From Flavobacterium marginilacus (GTDB lineage Bacteria; Bacteroidota; Bacteroidia; Flavobacteriales; Flavobacteriaceae), in contig NZ_CP113975.1 of assembly GCF_026870155.1 (NCBI RefSeq), positions 4,960,001 through 5,024,000 on the forward strand: DNA of 64,000 nt, written 5' to 3'. Within the stretch, counting starts at the first letter, position 1. Each line of letters opens with the position of its first letter. Positions 26,125-35,909 of the stretch are shown here, piece by piece. The translations under genes and the position numbers were made by a program. The notes under the pieces are model-generated. The model did not search any database. It was not told the origin of the DNA and saw only the letters and a program-made list of their open reading frames with translations.

Positions 26125-27633
26125 ATGATAGATATCTCTCAAAAAGAAGTTTGGTTTGTAGTAGGAAGCCAAGAATTATACGGGCCTGAAACGTTATTAA
26201 AAGTTGCAGAACATGCTGCAATTATGGCAAAAGGATTTGATGAAGCCTCTCAGATTCCAGTAAAAGTGGTTTGTAAAGACACTTTGAAATCGCCAAAACA
26301 GGTATTGGATTTGTGCCTAGAAGCTAATTCAAACAAAAACTGTATTGGAATCATCACTTGGATGCATACTTTCTCTCCTGCAAAAATGTGGATCGGCGGT
26401 TTGAGTATTTTGAATAAACCATTGTGCCACTTACATACACAATACAATGCCGAAATCCCATGGGCAACAATCGATATGGATTTCATGAACTTGAACCAGT
26501 CGGCTCACGGAGACAGAGAATTTGGTTTTATGATGTCGAGAATGCGCAAAAAACGCAAAGTAATCGTTGGACACTGGCAGGAAGACCGCGTTTTGACTAA
26601 ACTAGGAAACTGGACAAGAGTTGCCTTAGGCTGGAACGAATTACAAAACTTAAAAGTAGCCCGTATTGGTGACAATATGCGTGAAGTAGCAGTAACAGAA
26701 GGAGATAAAGTAGAAGCGCAACTGCGTTTTGGAATGTCTGTAAACGGATACGATTCTTCAGATGTGACTAAACATATCGAAAAAGTAACCGATGCTCAAT
26801 TGGCTGATTTATTAGCAGTTTACGAAGCTTCTTACAATCTGACTCCATCACTTTTAGAAGGCGGAGCACAAAGACAGTCTTTGGTTGATGCAGCAAAAAT
26901 TGAATTAGGTTTAAGAGCTTTCCTTGAAGAAGGAGGTTTTGGAGCATTTACAGATACATTTGAAAACTTAGGAGTATGGAAACAGCTTCCAGGAATTGCA
27001 ACACAGCGTTTAATGGCTGATGGTTATGGTTTTGGAGGAGAAGGAGACTGGAAAACAGCTGCAATGGTGAGAGCTTTGAAAGTTATGAATATCGGACTTG
27101 AAGGAGGGACTTCATTCATGGAAGATTATACATACCACTTTACTCCACAAAAATCTTATGTTTTGGGATCACACATGCTTGAAATCTGTCCATCAATCGC
27201 TGACGGAAAACCATCTTGTGAAGTACATCCATTAGGAATTGGCGGTAAAGAAGATCCTGCACGTTTAGTATTTAATTCTCCTGCTGGTGATGCTATCAAC
27301 GTTTCATTAGTAGATATGGGAACCCGTTTCAGATTAATTGTAAACGAAGTAACTGCTGTGAAACCAATGGCTGAATTGCCAAAACTTCCAGTAGCACGTG
27401 TATTATGGGACTGCAAACCAAATCTTGATGTAGCTGCTACGGCCTGGATTCTTGCCGGAGGCGCGCACCATACTGTTTACAGCCAAGCGGTAACTACCGA
27501 ATTCATGGAAGATTTCGCTGATATTGCTGGTATCGAATTATTGGTGATTGATGCCAATACGACTATCCGTAATTTCAAGGATACTATCAATGCTAATGAA
27601 GCTTATTTCCATTTGTTTCAGCATAAACTATAA
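26125..27633 (+). CDS. araA: L-arabinose isomerase
   Basis: This 502-residue cytoplasmic enzyme isomerises L-arabinose to L-ribulose with a divalent metal, the first step of the pathway. The N-terminus [17 protein letters not shown] is diagnostic. Others are THMHTF-type [33 protein letters not shown], and the metal/catalytic region [28 protein letters not shown] and [12 protein letters not shown], with [10 protein letters not shown] near the C-terminus. Length equals the family norm. It is the last gene of araBDA, 99 bp after araD, and is followed by a terminator at 27739. Confidence 0.97.
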   Translation: MIDISQKEVWFVVGSQELYGPETLLKVAEHAAIMAKGFDEASQIPVKVVCKDTLKSPKQVLDLCLEANSNKNCIGIITWMHTFSPAKMWIGGLSILNKPLCHLHTQYNAEIPWATIDMDFMNLNQSAHGDREFGFMMSRMRKKRKVIVGHWQEDRVLTKLGNWTRVALGWNELQNLKVARIGDNMREVAVTEGDKVEAQLRFGMSVNGYDSSDVTKHIEKVTDAQLADLLAVYEASYNLTPSLLEGGAQRQSLVDAAKIELGLRAFLEEGGFGAFTDTFENLGVWKQLPGIATQRLMADGYGFGGEGDWKTAAMVRALKVMNIGLEGGTSFMEDYTYHFTPQKSYVLGSHMLEICPSIADGKPSCEVHPLGIGGKEDPARLVFNSPAGDAINVSLVDMGTRFRLIVNEVTAVKPMAELPKLPVARVLWDCKPNLDVAATAWILAGGAHHTVYSQAVTTEFMEDFADIAGIELLVIDANTTIRNFKDTINANEAYFHLFQHKL

Positions 27634-27738
27634 AACAATTGAGCGGTGAATTGTGAACTGCAGGTGGTTAAAAAACCTGTAATACACAATGCTTCGCAGA
27701 TGGATTGTTATAAAAAATTGTTTAGTTAAGTTAGTTAA

Positions 27739-27778
27739 ACTCCTGCAGGGTTTTGAAAATTCTGTAGGAGTGATTTTA
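27739..27778 (+). terminator. terminator of araBDA
   Basis: ACTCCTGCAG (27739-27748) pairs with CTGTAGGAGT (27762-27771) with one G-T pair, followed by GATTTTATT. Confidence 0.7.
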
Positions 27779-27837
27779 TTAGAGTTTTTGATTTAAAACT
27801 ATTTCTCTTTTAAAATTAAAATAGGTTGGTTAGCAGG

Positions 27838-27950
27838 AGTCCGCGTGAGGGATTATAGTGGAGCTCTTTTTTATTTGGCTTTTTTGCCAAATAAAAAAAG
27901 CGGGAACGGAAAGCCCGACCCGAAGTTTTTCACGAAGGGTCACGCCCAAA
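27838..27950. repeat. structured intergenic repeat element
   Basis: The element has a G-rich entry (CGCGTGAGGGAT), then a strong hairpin CTTTTTTATTTGGC (27866-27879) with GCCAAATAAAAAAAG (27886-27900). A second GACCC/GGGTC stem (27917-27921 and 27937-27941) follows, between AAAGCCCGACCC and CACGCCC. It is much more G/C-rich than the surrounding spacer. Its layout resembles elements I recall from other Flavobacterium intergenic regions; that recollection is not checked. Confidence 0.5.
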
Positions 27951-28093
27951 TGCTTAATATGTTAAAATATTCCAATCTAAGTATTGTTTTGCTTTGGTGT
28001 TTCTTATTTTTATGATATGGCAAGGCTTTATCAGACTGAGGAACAAAATTGATTGTTTTGTATAAAGTAGTAAACCAAAAAAAAATAAAATAT

Positions 28094-29281
28094 ATGAATC
28101 TAGTAAAACGTTGTGTTTATGGAATTTCCATTTTAAGTTTAGTAAGTATGAATGTACAGTGCAAAGGAGAGAAAAAAGAGGAAGCAGCTAGTGCTGCCTT
28201 AGAAGCTAAAGCTACAGATTCTGTATCGATAGTAAAAACGGTATATGGTAAAACCGAAAAAGGAGATCAGATAGACCGTTACACGTTGAAAAACCAAAAA
28301 GGGATGGAAGTAAACATCATCACCTATGGCGGTATTATTACTTCCCTAAAAGTGCCTAATAAAGCAGGGAAATCTGAAGAGGTAGTAATTGGTTTTAATT
28401 CATTGGAACAATACCAAAAAGCCAATCCTTACTTTGGAGCATTGATTGGAAGATTTGGTAACCGTATTGCAAAAGGTAAATTTACTTTGGATGGCAAGCA
28501 ATATTCTTTAGCTATTAATAATGGCACAAATGCCTTACACGGTGGTCCGGAAGGATTCCACAGAGTGGTTTGGACTGCTGAGGAGGCCAAAGGAGGAGAT
28601 ACTGCATCATTAAAATTGAAGTATGTTGCCAAAGACATGGAAGAAGGTTACCCTGGTAACTTAACTGTTTTTGTTACTTACACTTTAAACAAAGACAATG
28701 CACTAGACGTGCTTTATGAAGCGACTACTGACAAGAAAACAGTTGTAAACTTGACACAGCATTCTTACTTCAATTTGTCTTCTGATTTCTCTAAACCAAT
28801 TTTAGATCATGAAATCACTATTGATGCTGATAAATTAGTTCCAGTAGATGCTACTCTAATTCCAACTGGCAAATTGACAGATGTAACTAATACTCCTTTT
28901 GATTTTAGAAAACCAAAATTGGTTGGCAAAGAAATCAATGCAAGTGATGACCAATTGAAAAAAGGGTTGGGTTATGACCACTGCTGGGTTTTAAACAACC
29001 AAGGAAAAGGAGAACGTTTGGTTGCTTCAGCTTACTATCCTGCAAACGGAAGACTACTGGAAGTGTATACTGACCAGCCTGGAATTCAATTCTACTCTGG
29101 TAACTTCCTTGACGGAACTTTACCAATGAGAAACGGCGGAACATATGCACACAGAACTGGTTTTTGTCTTGAAACACAGCATTACCCAGATTCTCCAAAT
29201 CAAAAAGATTTCCCAACGACTGTATTAAGTCCAGGAGAAAATTATAAAACAAAAACTACTTTTAAATTTTCGGTTAAGTAG
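28094..29281 (+). CDS. aldose 1-epimerase lipoprotein
   Basis: This 395-residue protein has a lipoprotein signal with Cys23 (LVSMNVQCKGEKK), followed by a short Ala/Glu linker. A mutarotase domain from about 55 carries ITYGGIITSLKVP, LIGRFGNRIAKG, NALHGGPEGFH, VNLTQHSYFNLS, GYDHCWVLNN and FCLETQHYPDSPNQKDFP. I chose the ATG at 28094 over a TTG/ATG extension from 28049 because it places the signal peptide at the N-terminus. It is an envelope enzyme, unlike the cytoplasmic paralog at 2459, and would equilibrate anomers of released arabinose or galactose before uptake. It follows araA but a terminator and a repeat element lie between. Confidence 0.92.
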   Translation: MNLVKRCVYGISILSLVSMNVQCKGEKKEEAASAALEAKATDSVSIVKTVYGKTEKGDQIDRYTLKNQKGMEVNIITYGGIITSLKVPNKAGKSEEVVIGFNSLEQYQKANPYFGALIGRFGNRIAKGKFTLDGKQYSLAINNGTNALHGGPEGFHRVVWTAEEAKGGDTASLKLKYVAKDMEEGYPGNLTVFVTYTLNKDNALDVLYEATTDKKTVVNLTQHSYFNLSSDFSKPILDHEITIDADKLVPVDATLIPTGKLTDVTNTPFDFRKPKLVGKEINASDDQLKKGLGYDHCWVLNNQGKGERLVASAYYPANGRLLEVYTDQPGIQFYSGNFLDGTLPMRNGGTYAHRTGFCLETQHYPDSPNQKDFPTTVLSPGENYKTKTTFKFSVK

Positions 29282-29367
29282 TTTAAAAATATACTAGTTA
29301 TTATATAAAATTTGGTTATTAGTTAGATATCTAGTTTAGAAACTAATGAAAGTTAGTTTTAAAAATT

Positions 29368-29397
29368 CCTCGGGAGTTATGCTTCCGAGGTTTTTTT
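29368..29397 (+). terminator. terminator after the lipoprotein epimerase
   Basis: CCTCGG (29368-29373) pairs with CCGAGG (29385-29390) and seven Ts follow. Confidence 0.88.
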
Positions 29398-29629
29398 GTT
29401 TATAAAACAGATGGGCAAGAAAGTATTAACGCTAACATGTGGCAGCTACAGCGTGTTTGGGAGTAAATTAATCCAGTATTCGGATATCACTCGAAAATAG
29501 TAAACCGGCAAAACAAATCACATAACATGAATCACTAGTGAGATTTCTCATTCTTTGGAATGACAAAACGACAACTTCATATGCTCAACTAAACAAAACA
29601 TTGATTTACAGACTTCTTCAAGATAACTA

Positions 29630-29810
29630 AACCACTATGGACTAAAAATCCATAGATTTGGTTAGGCAGACTGAAAGTCTGCAAAGGCTGGATTGCGAAA
29701 ATTTATGAAATTTTGCCACAGATTCATAGATAAAAAAAGATTTTAAAATCTGTGAATCTATGGCAAAAACTTTTTTAGAAGCTAAAGCGAGATGCACTGA
29801 AAGTGCATAG
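29630..29810. repeat. hairpin-rich intergenic repeat, related to 42958-43075
   Basis: Three short hairpins share an ACT(G/A)AAA-type core: CTATGGACT with its mirror near 29636-29655, GCAGACTGAAAGTCTGC at 29668-29684, and ATGCACTGAAAGTGCAT at 29792-29808. Between them lies a 21-bp imperfect inverted repeat (TTTTGCCACAGATTC and its complement, two mismatches). CTTTTTTAGAAGCTAAAGC recurs near 43050. No gene is seen in the rest of 29400-29880. Confidence 0.5.
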
Positions 29811-29882
29811 TTTTAAACTCTAATTGGAGACCAATAAAACATTATTAATAGTTCTAAAATAACCAAGCTTTACTCCAGCCAT

Positions 29883-32597
29883 TTAATTTACAATGATCTT
29901 AGCACTCTCTTTTCGGCTACCATCTATAAGTGTAACAATATAAGTTCCGGCAGCTACATTTGGGAGCTGAACAAACTCGCTGATACCGCCTGTATTTTTA
30001 ATTGTTTTCTGATAAAATTTCCGCCCAGACAAATCAGTTACAGTAACCAATAAATTTTCTGCATTTTCACTTTTATATTTAATAGTAAAACTTCCTTTAT
30101 TAGGATTAGGGTACAGTATAAAATTATTAATTTCAGAATCAGGAACAGCCAAAGGCACATAAGCACTTGAACATATCTGGATTGACGCAGCATCTATTGT
30201 ACCTGAATCTCCAACTCCTGTATCCCTAAACCTTAATTTCCAAGTTCCCTGAGGATTTTCTCCATTGAAAGCTGACAAAACACCAGCGGGACCTACAGTC
30301 TGACTGGTTTTAATTCCACATGCTAGTGTTCCTCCCAGATCATCATAGGTCAAAATCAGGTTAGTATTTGTCGCACCACAGGATTTATCAAACAGCTTTA
30401 CAGTAGTCCCATTCGGACTCACCACTTCAATTTGAACATCAGAAATATAGGTATGCGTAAAACTAACATTAAAATTAACATCGGTAATTTCCCCTGAAGA
30501 AGCTGGAACCACAATTGTTCTCTCTGCATAAGTCTGTGATTCAGGAATAGTATAAGGCGCCGCAAAAGTATAGGTGTTACAAGTGGTTTGAATACTGTAG
30601 CCTAACGTAAATGAAGTACTGTTTAACGCATAGAAAATATTGCCCGTAGGTTCTATCAAAATCCTGCAGCTCTTAGCGGCTGTAGACGGAGCGGTTATTA
30701 CTTCAGAACCATCATTTGGGGTATTGGAAGCCAAAACAATTGGAAAAGTCTGTCCTCCGTCTATAGACATTTTAACATTTACATTAGCTGACCCTGACAA
30801 TAAATTACTTCCATTCACATCCCAAGTAATAGTTTGGGATGAACCTAAACCCCAGCTGGTGCCAGAAGTATTCTGTGATGTTACAGCAAACGGACCTTTG
30901 GCACCATCAACAGTAACGACCATAGCGTCTGAATACGTCTGCGCTAAACCCGAAGCTGCGTTATCTCTGGCGGTAAATACAAAATTTAATGCTCTGCCAA
31001 CATTAGAAACAGATTCCCAAGTTGTACTCAACTGTCCAACCAATGTTCTTTCGAAAGCTGGAAAATAACGATTGGTAACACTGCTAGGCAAAAATGACCT
31101 GAAAGTAGGCCCCGTAGTTTTGGTACTGTAAGCAATACTGTTTCCACCACTTTCTGAGCTTGCAGCCGAATCATTTTGTTCCCAGCAATAGGTCATAACA
31201 TCACCATTAGGATCAGAAGCGGTTCCTTTCAAAACAAAAGGCGTTCCTTTCGGAATAGTATAATCAGCACCAGCACTTGCTGTTGGCGTCTGACCGCTTA
31301 ATGCTGTTTTGACTGGACAGGATTTAATTGATAAATTATCTTGAATCTGCTTAATACTAGCATACGAAAAATAATCATCCGAATGATTCTGAATATCATA
31401 ATCAGTAATTCCGGCATATCCCATAATAGTGGAACCGCTTCCTGGTTCAACACTTACTCCTGTTCCCTCTACATCATAAGAAAAAATGTGATTTGCCCCT
31501 AGCTGATGCCCCATTTCATGTGCTACAAAATCGATGTCAAAAAGATCACCTTCGGGTTTGCTGTTTGATGGTGAAGTATAACCGCTCCCTTTACCGAGTG
31601 AATAAACAGGTGTTGAATTTGTATTGTGCAGAGCACTGCATACACAGCCAATACAGGCTGCATCACCACCGCCACCTGACGCGGCAAACAAATGGCCGAT
31701 ATCATAATTTGCTTCACCTATTTTGGATGTTAAAGTACTTTGCAGTTCCTGATTCCAAGGAGACGGACAATCGCCGGTACAATCCTTAATTGGATCCATA
31801 CCAATTGAAGCATCAGAATAAGGATCGGTAGCCGCATTTGTAAATATGATATCCGATTCATTGGCAACAAGCAATAATTTTACAGCAAGATCTCTGTTAA
31901 AAACTCCATTCACTCTAGTCATTGTTGCATTCATTCCTGCCAGGGCATCTGCGGCAGTACCTCCAAAGTATTGAGCATATTCACCCGTACAGGACAATGC
32001 CAGCCGCATGGTTTTAAACACTCCATTACTGGATTTTAATTCATTTGTTTTTTTAGTCAAACCCTGATTCAAAACAACATCAGCCGTTTTGCAGGTTAGA
32101 GGCAGACTTCCTTTGCTTCTGGTTTTGGAAGCCGAAACCGCATAAATGGATTTGCTGCCAGAAAGGGGATCAATAAATTCTGAAACACTGCCTCCTCTTA
32201 AAACCATTGACTGCACGCCATTTGGAGCAATACTAAAATTAATAGAAGCTCCGGGATCTGTGATTCCAGTTCCAGAATAGGATTTAATATCAGGATATTG
32301 TGATTGCAGCTCAGGAACAAAGTTAGAAGATTCCACAACTAAAAACTGCTCCATTTTACCATCGCTGTTAGGAATTTCTATAGAAACACCTTGGCCGGCT
32401 GAGCCAGAAACAAGAGAATGCCTGAATTGGTTTAAATCTAAAGCAAATAATCGTTTTGCATCGGACTGTATATTGTCATTTTGCTTGTTAACAGCAGTTT
32501 TTTGAGTACTTCCGACTTCTTTCCAAGCGGAATTCCCTTGCGAAAATGCAGAAAAACTCATTGCAAGAATCCCTAAGCAAAAAAATAATTTATTCAT
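29883..32597 (-). CDS. T9SS-secreted reprolysin-like zinc metalloprotease
   Basis: This 904-residue secreted protease has a signal peptide ending near SFSAFSQGN and a propeptide-like region to about 190. The metzincin catalytic domain carries HEMGHQLGANH at about residue 360 (HExxHxxGxxH) with a Met-turn candidate in STIMGYAGI. An Ig-like region follows. Residues about 672-809 form a proprotein-convertase P domain (YTIPESQTYAERTI, SDVQIEVVSPNG, NPQGTWKLRFRDTGVGDSG). The last about 80 residues are a T9SS type A sorting signal (NFILYPNPNKGSF, then VTDLSGR, YIVTLIDG). It is secreted and probably surface-attached or released. It has no operon partner and no obvious link to sugar use. Confidence 0.92.
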   Translation of the reverse strand: MNKLFFCLGILAMSFSAFSQGNSAWKEVGSTQKTAVNKQNDNIQSDAKRLFALDLNQFRHSLVSGSAGQGVSIEIPNSDGKMEQFLVVESSNFVPELQSQYPDIKSYSGTGITDPGASINFSIAPNGVQSMVLRGGSVSEFIDPLSGSKSIYAVSASKTRSKGSLPLTCKTADVVLNQGLTKKTNELKSSNGVFKTMRLALSCTGEYAQYFGGTAADALAGMNATMTRVNGVFNRDLAVKLLLVANESDIIFTNAATDPYSDASIGMDPIKDCTGDCPSPWNQELQSTLTSKIGEANYDIGHLFAASGGGGDAACIGCVCSALHNTNSTPVYSLGKGSGYTSPSNSKPEGDLFDIDFVAHEMGHQLGANHIFSYDVEGTGVSVEPGSGSTIMGYAGITDYDIQNHSDDYFSYASIKQIQDNLSIKSCPVKTALSGQTPTASAGADYTIPKGTPFVLKGTASDPNGDVMTYCWEQNDSAASSESGGNSIAYSTKTTGPTFRSFLPSSVTNRYFPAFERTLVGQLSTTWESVSNVGRALNFVFTARDNAASGLAQTYSDAMVVTVDGAKGPFAVTSQNTSGTSWGLGSSQTITWDVNGSNLLSGSANVNVKMSIDGGQTFPIVLASNTPNDGSEVITAPSTAAKSCRILIEPTGNIFYALNSTSFTLGYSIQTTCNTYTFAAPYTIPESQTYAERTIVVPASSGEITDVNFNVSFTHTYISDVQIEVVSPNGTTVKLFDKSCGATNTNLILTYDDLGGTLACGIKTSQTVGPAGVLSAFNGENPQGTWKLRFRDTGVGDSGTIDAASIQICSSAYVPLAVPDSEINNFILYPNPNKGSFTIKYKSENAENLLVTVTDLSGRKFYQKTIKNTGGISEFVQLPNVAAGTYIVTLIDGSRKESAKIIVN

Positions 32598-32801
32598 ATA
32601 CAGTTATTAAATTTAATAAACCAAAAAAACACAAACAAAATTAAATTATTTGCAATGGAATATACTATGAATGATAACAATTTCAAAAAATTAATAATTG
32701 GAATACATTACCATGCATGATTTTAAAGCTTAAAAACGAGTTTGAAGATTCAAAACATTTAAAAATAAAAACTTCTTCGCCTACTTTTAAAATAGATAGT
32801 A

Positions 32802-32809
32802 TAAATTTG
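32802..32809 (+). promoter_or_regulatory. -7 promoter box of ribF
   Basis: TAAATTTG matches TAnnTTTG. It lies 22 bp before the TTG start codon, which supports that unusual start. Confidence 0.55.
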
Positions 32810-32831
32810 CAAAAAAATTAACACTGGCACT

Positions 32832-33776
32832 TTGAAAATTTTTCATTCTATAGACGATTTCTACATTACCTCAGGAAAAACGGCAAAAAAAACGATTATT
32901 ACTTTGGGAACCTTTGACGGTGTTCACTTTGGCCATAAAAAAATTCTGGAAAAAGTAACACAAAATACAGAAAACGAAAAGTATGAAAGTTTAGTTCTTA
33001 CTTTTTTCCCGCATCCCAGAATGGTTTTACAAGAGGATTCGGGTATAAAAATGCTCAATACAATTGATGAAAAAACAGCATTACTGGATCAGATTGGAAT
33101 TCAAAATTTAGTAATTCATCCTTTTGATGAAAATTTTTCCAGATTGACTGCCGAAGAATTTGTAAAAAAAGTACTTGTAGATCAATTCCATATCCACAAA
33201 ATAATTATTGGCCACGATCATCGTTTTGGCCGTAACAGAACTGCAAATATTGATGATTTAAAAGCTTTTGGAGAACAATATGGCTTTGAAGTTGAAGAAA
33301 TTTCGGCTCAGGAAATTAAGGAAGTATCTGTAAGCTCTACTAAAATAAGACATGCTCTTAACGAGGGCAATATGGCTCTTGCCAATGAATATCTGGGTTA
33401 CAATTATTCACTAACCGGCATTGTTACCAAAGGCAGACAGCTTGGAAGAACTATTGGATTTCCAACTGCCAACTTAAAAATAGAAGAAAACTTCAAGCTA
33501 ATTCCAAAAAACGGCGTATATATTGTAAAAAGTATCATCGGCTCCAAAAGTGTTTTAGGAATGATGAATATTGGTTTTAATCCAACTGTTGACGGTAAAA
33601 ATCAGACTATAGAAATTAATTATTTTAATTTTGACGGAGATTTATACGATCAAAAAATTACTGTTTCTATATTGAAAAGAATCAGAGATGAAGAAAAATT
33701 TGCTTCGGTTGAACATTTAAAAGCACAATTGGAAAAAGATAAGAATACGGCTTTGACCTATTTTGAAAACCATTAA
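32832..33776 (+). CDS. ribF: bifunctional riboflavin kinase / FAD synthetase
   Basis: This 314-residue cytoplasmic enzyme makes FMN from riboflavin and then FAD. The N-terminal FMN adenylyltransferase domain shows ITLGTFDGVHFGHKKIL, TFFPHPRMVL and IIGHDHRFGRNRTAN. The C-terminal riboflavin kinase domain (about 180-314) shows GIVTKGRQLGRTIGFPTANL and KNGVYIV. The start codon is TTG at 32832. No in-frame ATG lies close upstream, and the -7 box at 32802 fits this start. Length matches the family. The gene stands alone between the minus-strand protease and an intergenic repeat. Confidence 0.95.
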   Translation: MKIFHSIDDFYITSGKTAKKTIITLGTFDGVHFGHKKILEKVTQNTENEKYESLVLTFFPHPRMVLQEDSGIKMLNTIDEKTALLDQIGIQNLVIHPFDENFSRLTAEEFVKKVLVDQFHIHKIIIGHDHRFGRNRTANIDDLKAFGEQYGFEVEEISAQEIKEVSVSSTKIRHALNEGNMALANEYLGYNYSLTGIVTKGRQLGRTIGFPTANLKIEENFKLIPKNGVYIVKSIIGSKSVLGMMNIGFNPTVDGKNQTIEINYFNFDGDLYDQKITVSILKRIRDEEKFASVEHLKAQLEKDKNTALTYFENH

Positions 33777-33849
33777 AATATTTCCGCAAAATTACCCGCC
33801 AAAGATTCCCTTTAATATTGTGAAATTACTTTGAGTGAATAAACATGAT

Positions 33850-33915
33850 GAGACTGCTTCGTTTGCGTTCGCAATGACTCTTTGTGTATGTGTTTACTAG
33901 GAACGAAGCAATCTC
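33850..33915. repeat. intergenic inverted repeat (REP-like)
   Basis: GAGACTGCTTCGTT (33850-33863) pairs with AACGAAGCAATCTC (33902-33915) with one mismatch. A further small stem, TTGCG/CGCAA type, lies inside. The word pair looks like a dispersed bacterial palindromic element. No gene is evident in 33777-34269. Confidence 0.5.
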
Positions 33916-34269
33916 GCTACGGGATAGGATTATCGAAAATCTGTCTTCCTCACGAAAGAAGAATCTTCACTGTTGAATCGCCTAAAACATTGTCAATAGC
34001 CAAACCGCAATGTTATTGCGCTTAACCTTTTGATTTTTTTAAACCATTTCCTGCTGCTTACGTGAAAACTCAAAGCACAAACTATTTTATTTTTCATCTT
34101 CACACCTTTACGGATAACAATTCAAGCATTTAATTCCTTTTTTTTCTTCAAACGAAATGAAACTCTCTACAGATTAATTACATCGATTTCGTTTATTTTT
34201 TGTAAATTTATAACAACCTACATGATTACTAATAAGATACTGAATTTCTAACTTTAAATAACTAACGAC

Positions 34270-34707
34270 ATGAAAGTAAAAAAAGAAATTAAAAACGGGT
34301 ACTTTATTTTTATATCAATAGGAACTTATTTCCTTTTGATGGAATTCTTAGGTTTGTCTAATCTTTTTTATTTAAGACTATTAAATATCGTATTTATTGT
34401 TTATGCCGTAAATGACACCCTGCAGTCGAGAATTTCCCACGGAAAGAAAAACTTTGTTAAAAATGCTGTAGCAGCGATGGTCACTTCGATAGTTGGTGTT
34501 TTTTTATCCATTATTGGTTTATTAATTTACAGTTATATGCGGGGCGGTAATAAATATATACAAAATTTATCTGAAACTTTTCTGTTCGGCGGACACCCTT
34601 CTATTAACATGTATTGCTTCACGCTGTTTTTTGAAGGAATGGCTTCGTCGGTAATTGTGACTATGCTGCTCATGCTGTATTATAACGACAAATTTGCCGC
34701 CGATTAA
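34270..34707 (+). CDS. small four-helix membrane protein of unknown function
   Basis: This 145-residue protein has four hydrophobic segments at about 11-30, 32-48, 66-88 and 115-137. They are separated by charged loops (SRISHGKKNF, YMRGGNKY). It begins MKVKKEIKNGYFIF and ends DKFAAD. I do not recognise a family with confidence; the size and helix layout recall DUF4199-type Bacteroidota membrane proteins. It lies between ribF and bioB but has its own spacers on both sides, so no functional link is implied. Confidence 0.7.
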   Translation: MKVKKEIKNGYFIFISIGTYFLLMEFLGLSNLFYLRLLNIVFIVYAVNDTLQSRISHGKKNFVKNAVAAMVTSIVGVFLSIIGLLIYSYMRGGNKYIQNLSETFLFGGHPSINMYCFTLFFEGMASSVIVTMLLMLYYNDKFAAD

Positions 34708-34774
34708 ACTATTTTAATCAATTCGAAATAAGTCATTTTAAAGACCGTTCGTTGGTTGTTTATAACAATTTGAT

Positions 34775-34782
34775 TACTTTTG
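34775..34782 (+). promoter_or_regulatory. -7 promoter box of bioB
   Basis: TACTTTTG matches TAnnTTTG and overlaps a TTG that could extend the bioB frame. It therefore supports the downstream ATG at 34804, which also has an AAAGGA-type ribosome binding site. Confidence 0.6.
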
Positions 34783-34803
34783 AAGCATCAAAATAAAGGA
34801 TCA

Positions 34804-35889
34804 ATGAGTATCACAAAACACAACTGGACAAAAGAAGAAATAATTGCTATTTATAATAAACCTATGATGGATCTGCTTTTTGAAGCGGCTACTATCCATA
34901 GGGAACACCATGACCCAAATGTAGTTCAAGTATCAACTTTAGTATCTATTAAAACAGGCGGCTGTTCTGAAGACTGCGGGTATTGTCCGCAGGCGGCAAG
35001 ATACAATACTGGCGTTGAAGGAAACGATTTAATGTCGGTAAACCAAGTAAAAGCGCAGGCACTTCAAGCCAAATCCGGAGGTTCTTCACGCGTATGTATG
35101 GGAGCTGCCTGGAGAAATGTAAAAGACGGTCCTGAATTTGACCAGGTTCTAGAAATGGTACGTACAATTAACAAAATGGACATGGAAGTATGCTGTACTT
35201 TGGGTATGATTACCGAAAACCAAGCACAGCGATTGGCAGAAGCCGGTCTTTATGCTTACAATCATAACTTAGATACATCTGAGAATTATTACAAAGAAGT
35301 AATCTCTACCCGAGGATTTGAAGACCGTCTACAAACAATAGAAAACGTTCGTAAAACCAGTGTTACTGTATGCAGCGGCGGTATTATAGGAATGGGAGAA
35401 AGCGTTGAAGACAGAGCAGGAATGCTTGTTGCTCTTTCAACTTTGAATCCGCAGCCGGAATCTGTTCCTATTAATGCATTAGTTGCTGTAGAAGGCACTC
35501 CGATGCAGGACGAAAAACCAGTAGAAATCTGGGAAATGGTTCGAATGGTTGCTACCACCAGAATTGTAATGCCGCATACACAAGTGCGTTTATCTGCAGG
35601 AAGAACAAATATGAGCCGCGAAGGTCAGGCCATGTGTTTCTTTGCAGGTGCCAATTCTATTTTTGCAGGTGATAAATTACTGACAACTCCAAACCCAGAT
35701 GTAAACGAAGACATGAAAATGTTTGATTTATTAGGGCTGAAACCTCAAAAACCATTTAAAAAGGCCGCACAGAGACCAACTGTAGAAGCTGTAGATTCTC
35801 AATTTGAATCTCTTGGAGAAAAACCTAAATGGACACGTCCAAATCATATTATTGAAAAAAATCTGGAAGCTTCTATCAAAGGAAAATAA
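34804..35889 (+). CDS. bioB: biotin synthase
   Basis: This 361-residue radical SAM enzyme inserts sulfur into dethiobiotin, the last step of biotin synthesis. The SAM-cluster motif is CSEDCGYC in KTGGCSEDCGYCPQAARY. YNHNLDTSENYY, CSGGIIGMGES and VRLSAGRTNMS are family-specific, the last contributing to the [2Fe-2S] site. I chose the ATG at 34804 because of the AAAGGA before it and the -7 box at 34775. The other biotin genes in the window (bioD, bioA) are 25 kb away on the opposite strand, so bioB is transcribed alone. A terminator follows directly. Confidence 0.97.
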   Translation: MSITKHNWTKEEIIAIYNKPMMDLLFEAATIHREHHDPNVVQVSTLVSIKTGGCSEDCGYCPQAARYNTGVEGNDLMSVNQVKAQALQAKSGGSSRVCMGAAWRNVKDGPEFDQVLEMVRTINKMDMEVCCTLGMITENQAQRLAEAGLYAYNHNLDTSENYYKEVISTRGFEDRLQTIENVRKTSVTVCSGGIIGMGESVEDRAGMLVALSTLNPQPESVPINALVAVEGTPMQDEKPVEIWEMVRMVATTRIVMPHTQVRLSAGRTNMSREGQAMCFFAGANSIFAGDKLLTTPNPDVNEDMKMFDLLGLKPQKPFKKAAQRPTVEAVDSQFESLGEKPKWTRPNHIIEKNLEASIKGK

Positions 35890-35909
35890 AAGTTTTATTC
35901 TAAAATTAG

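Noticed and set aside
30640..31068. Plus-strand frame inside the metalloprotease gene
   Set aside because: Antisense shadow of an Ig-like coding region; no signal, motif or start context.
34780..34803. Upstream TTG start for bioB
   Set aside because: It overlaps a perfect -7 box, and the ATG at 34804 has a good ribosome binding site.
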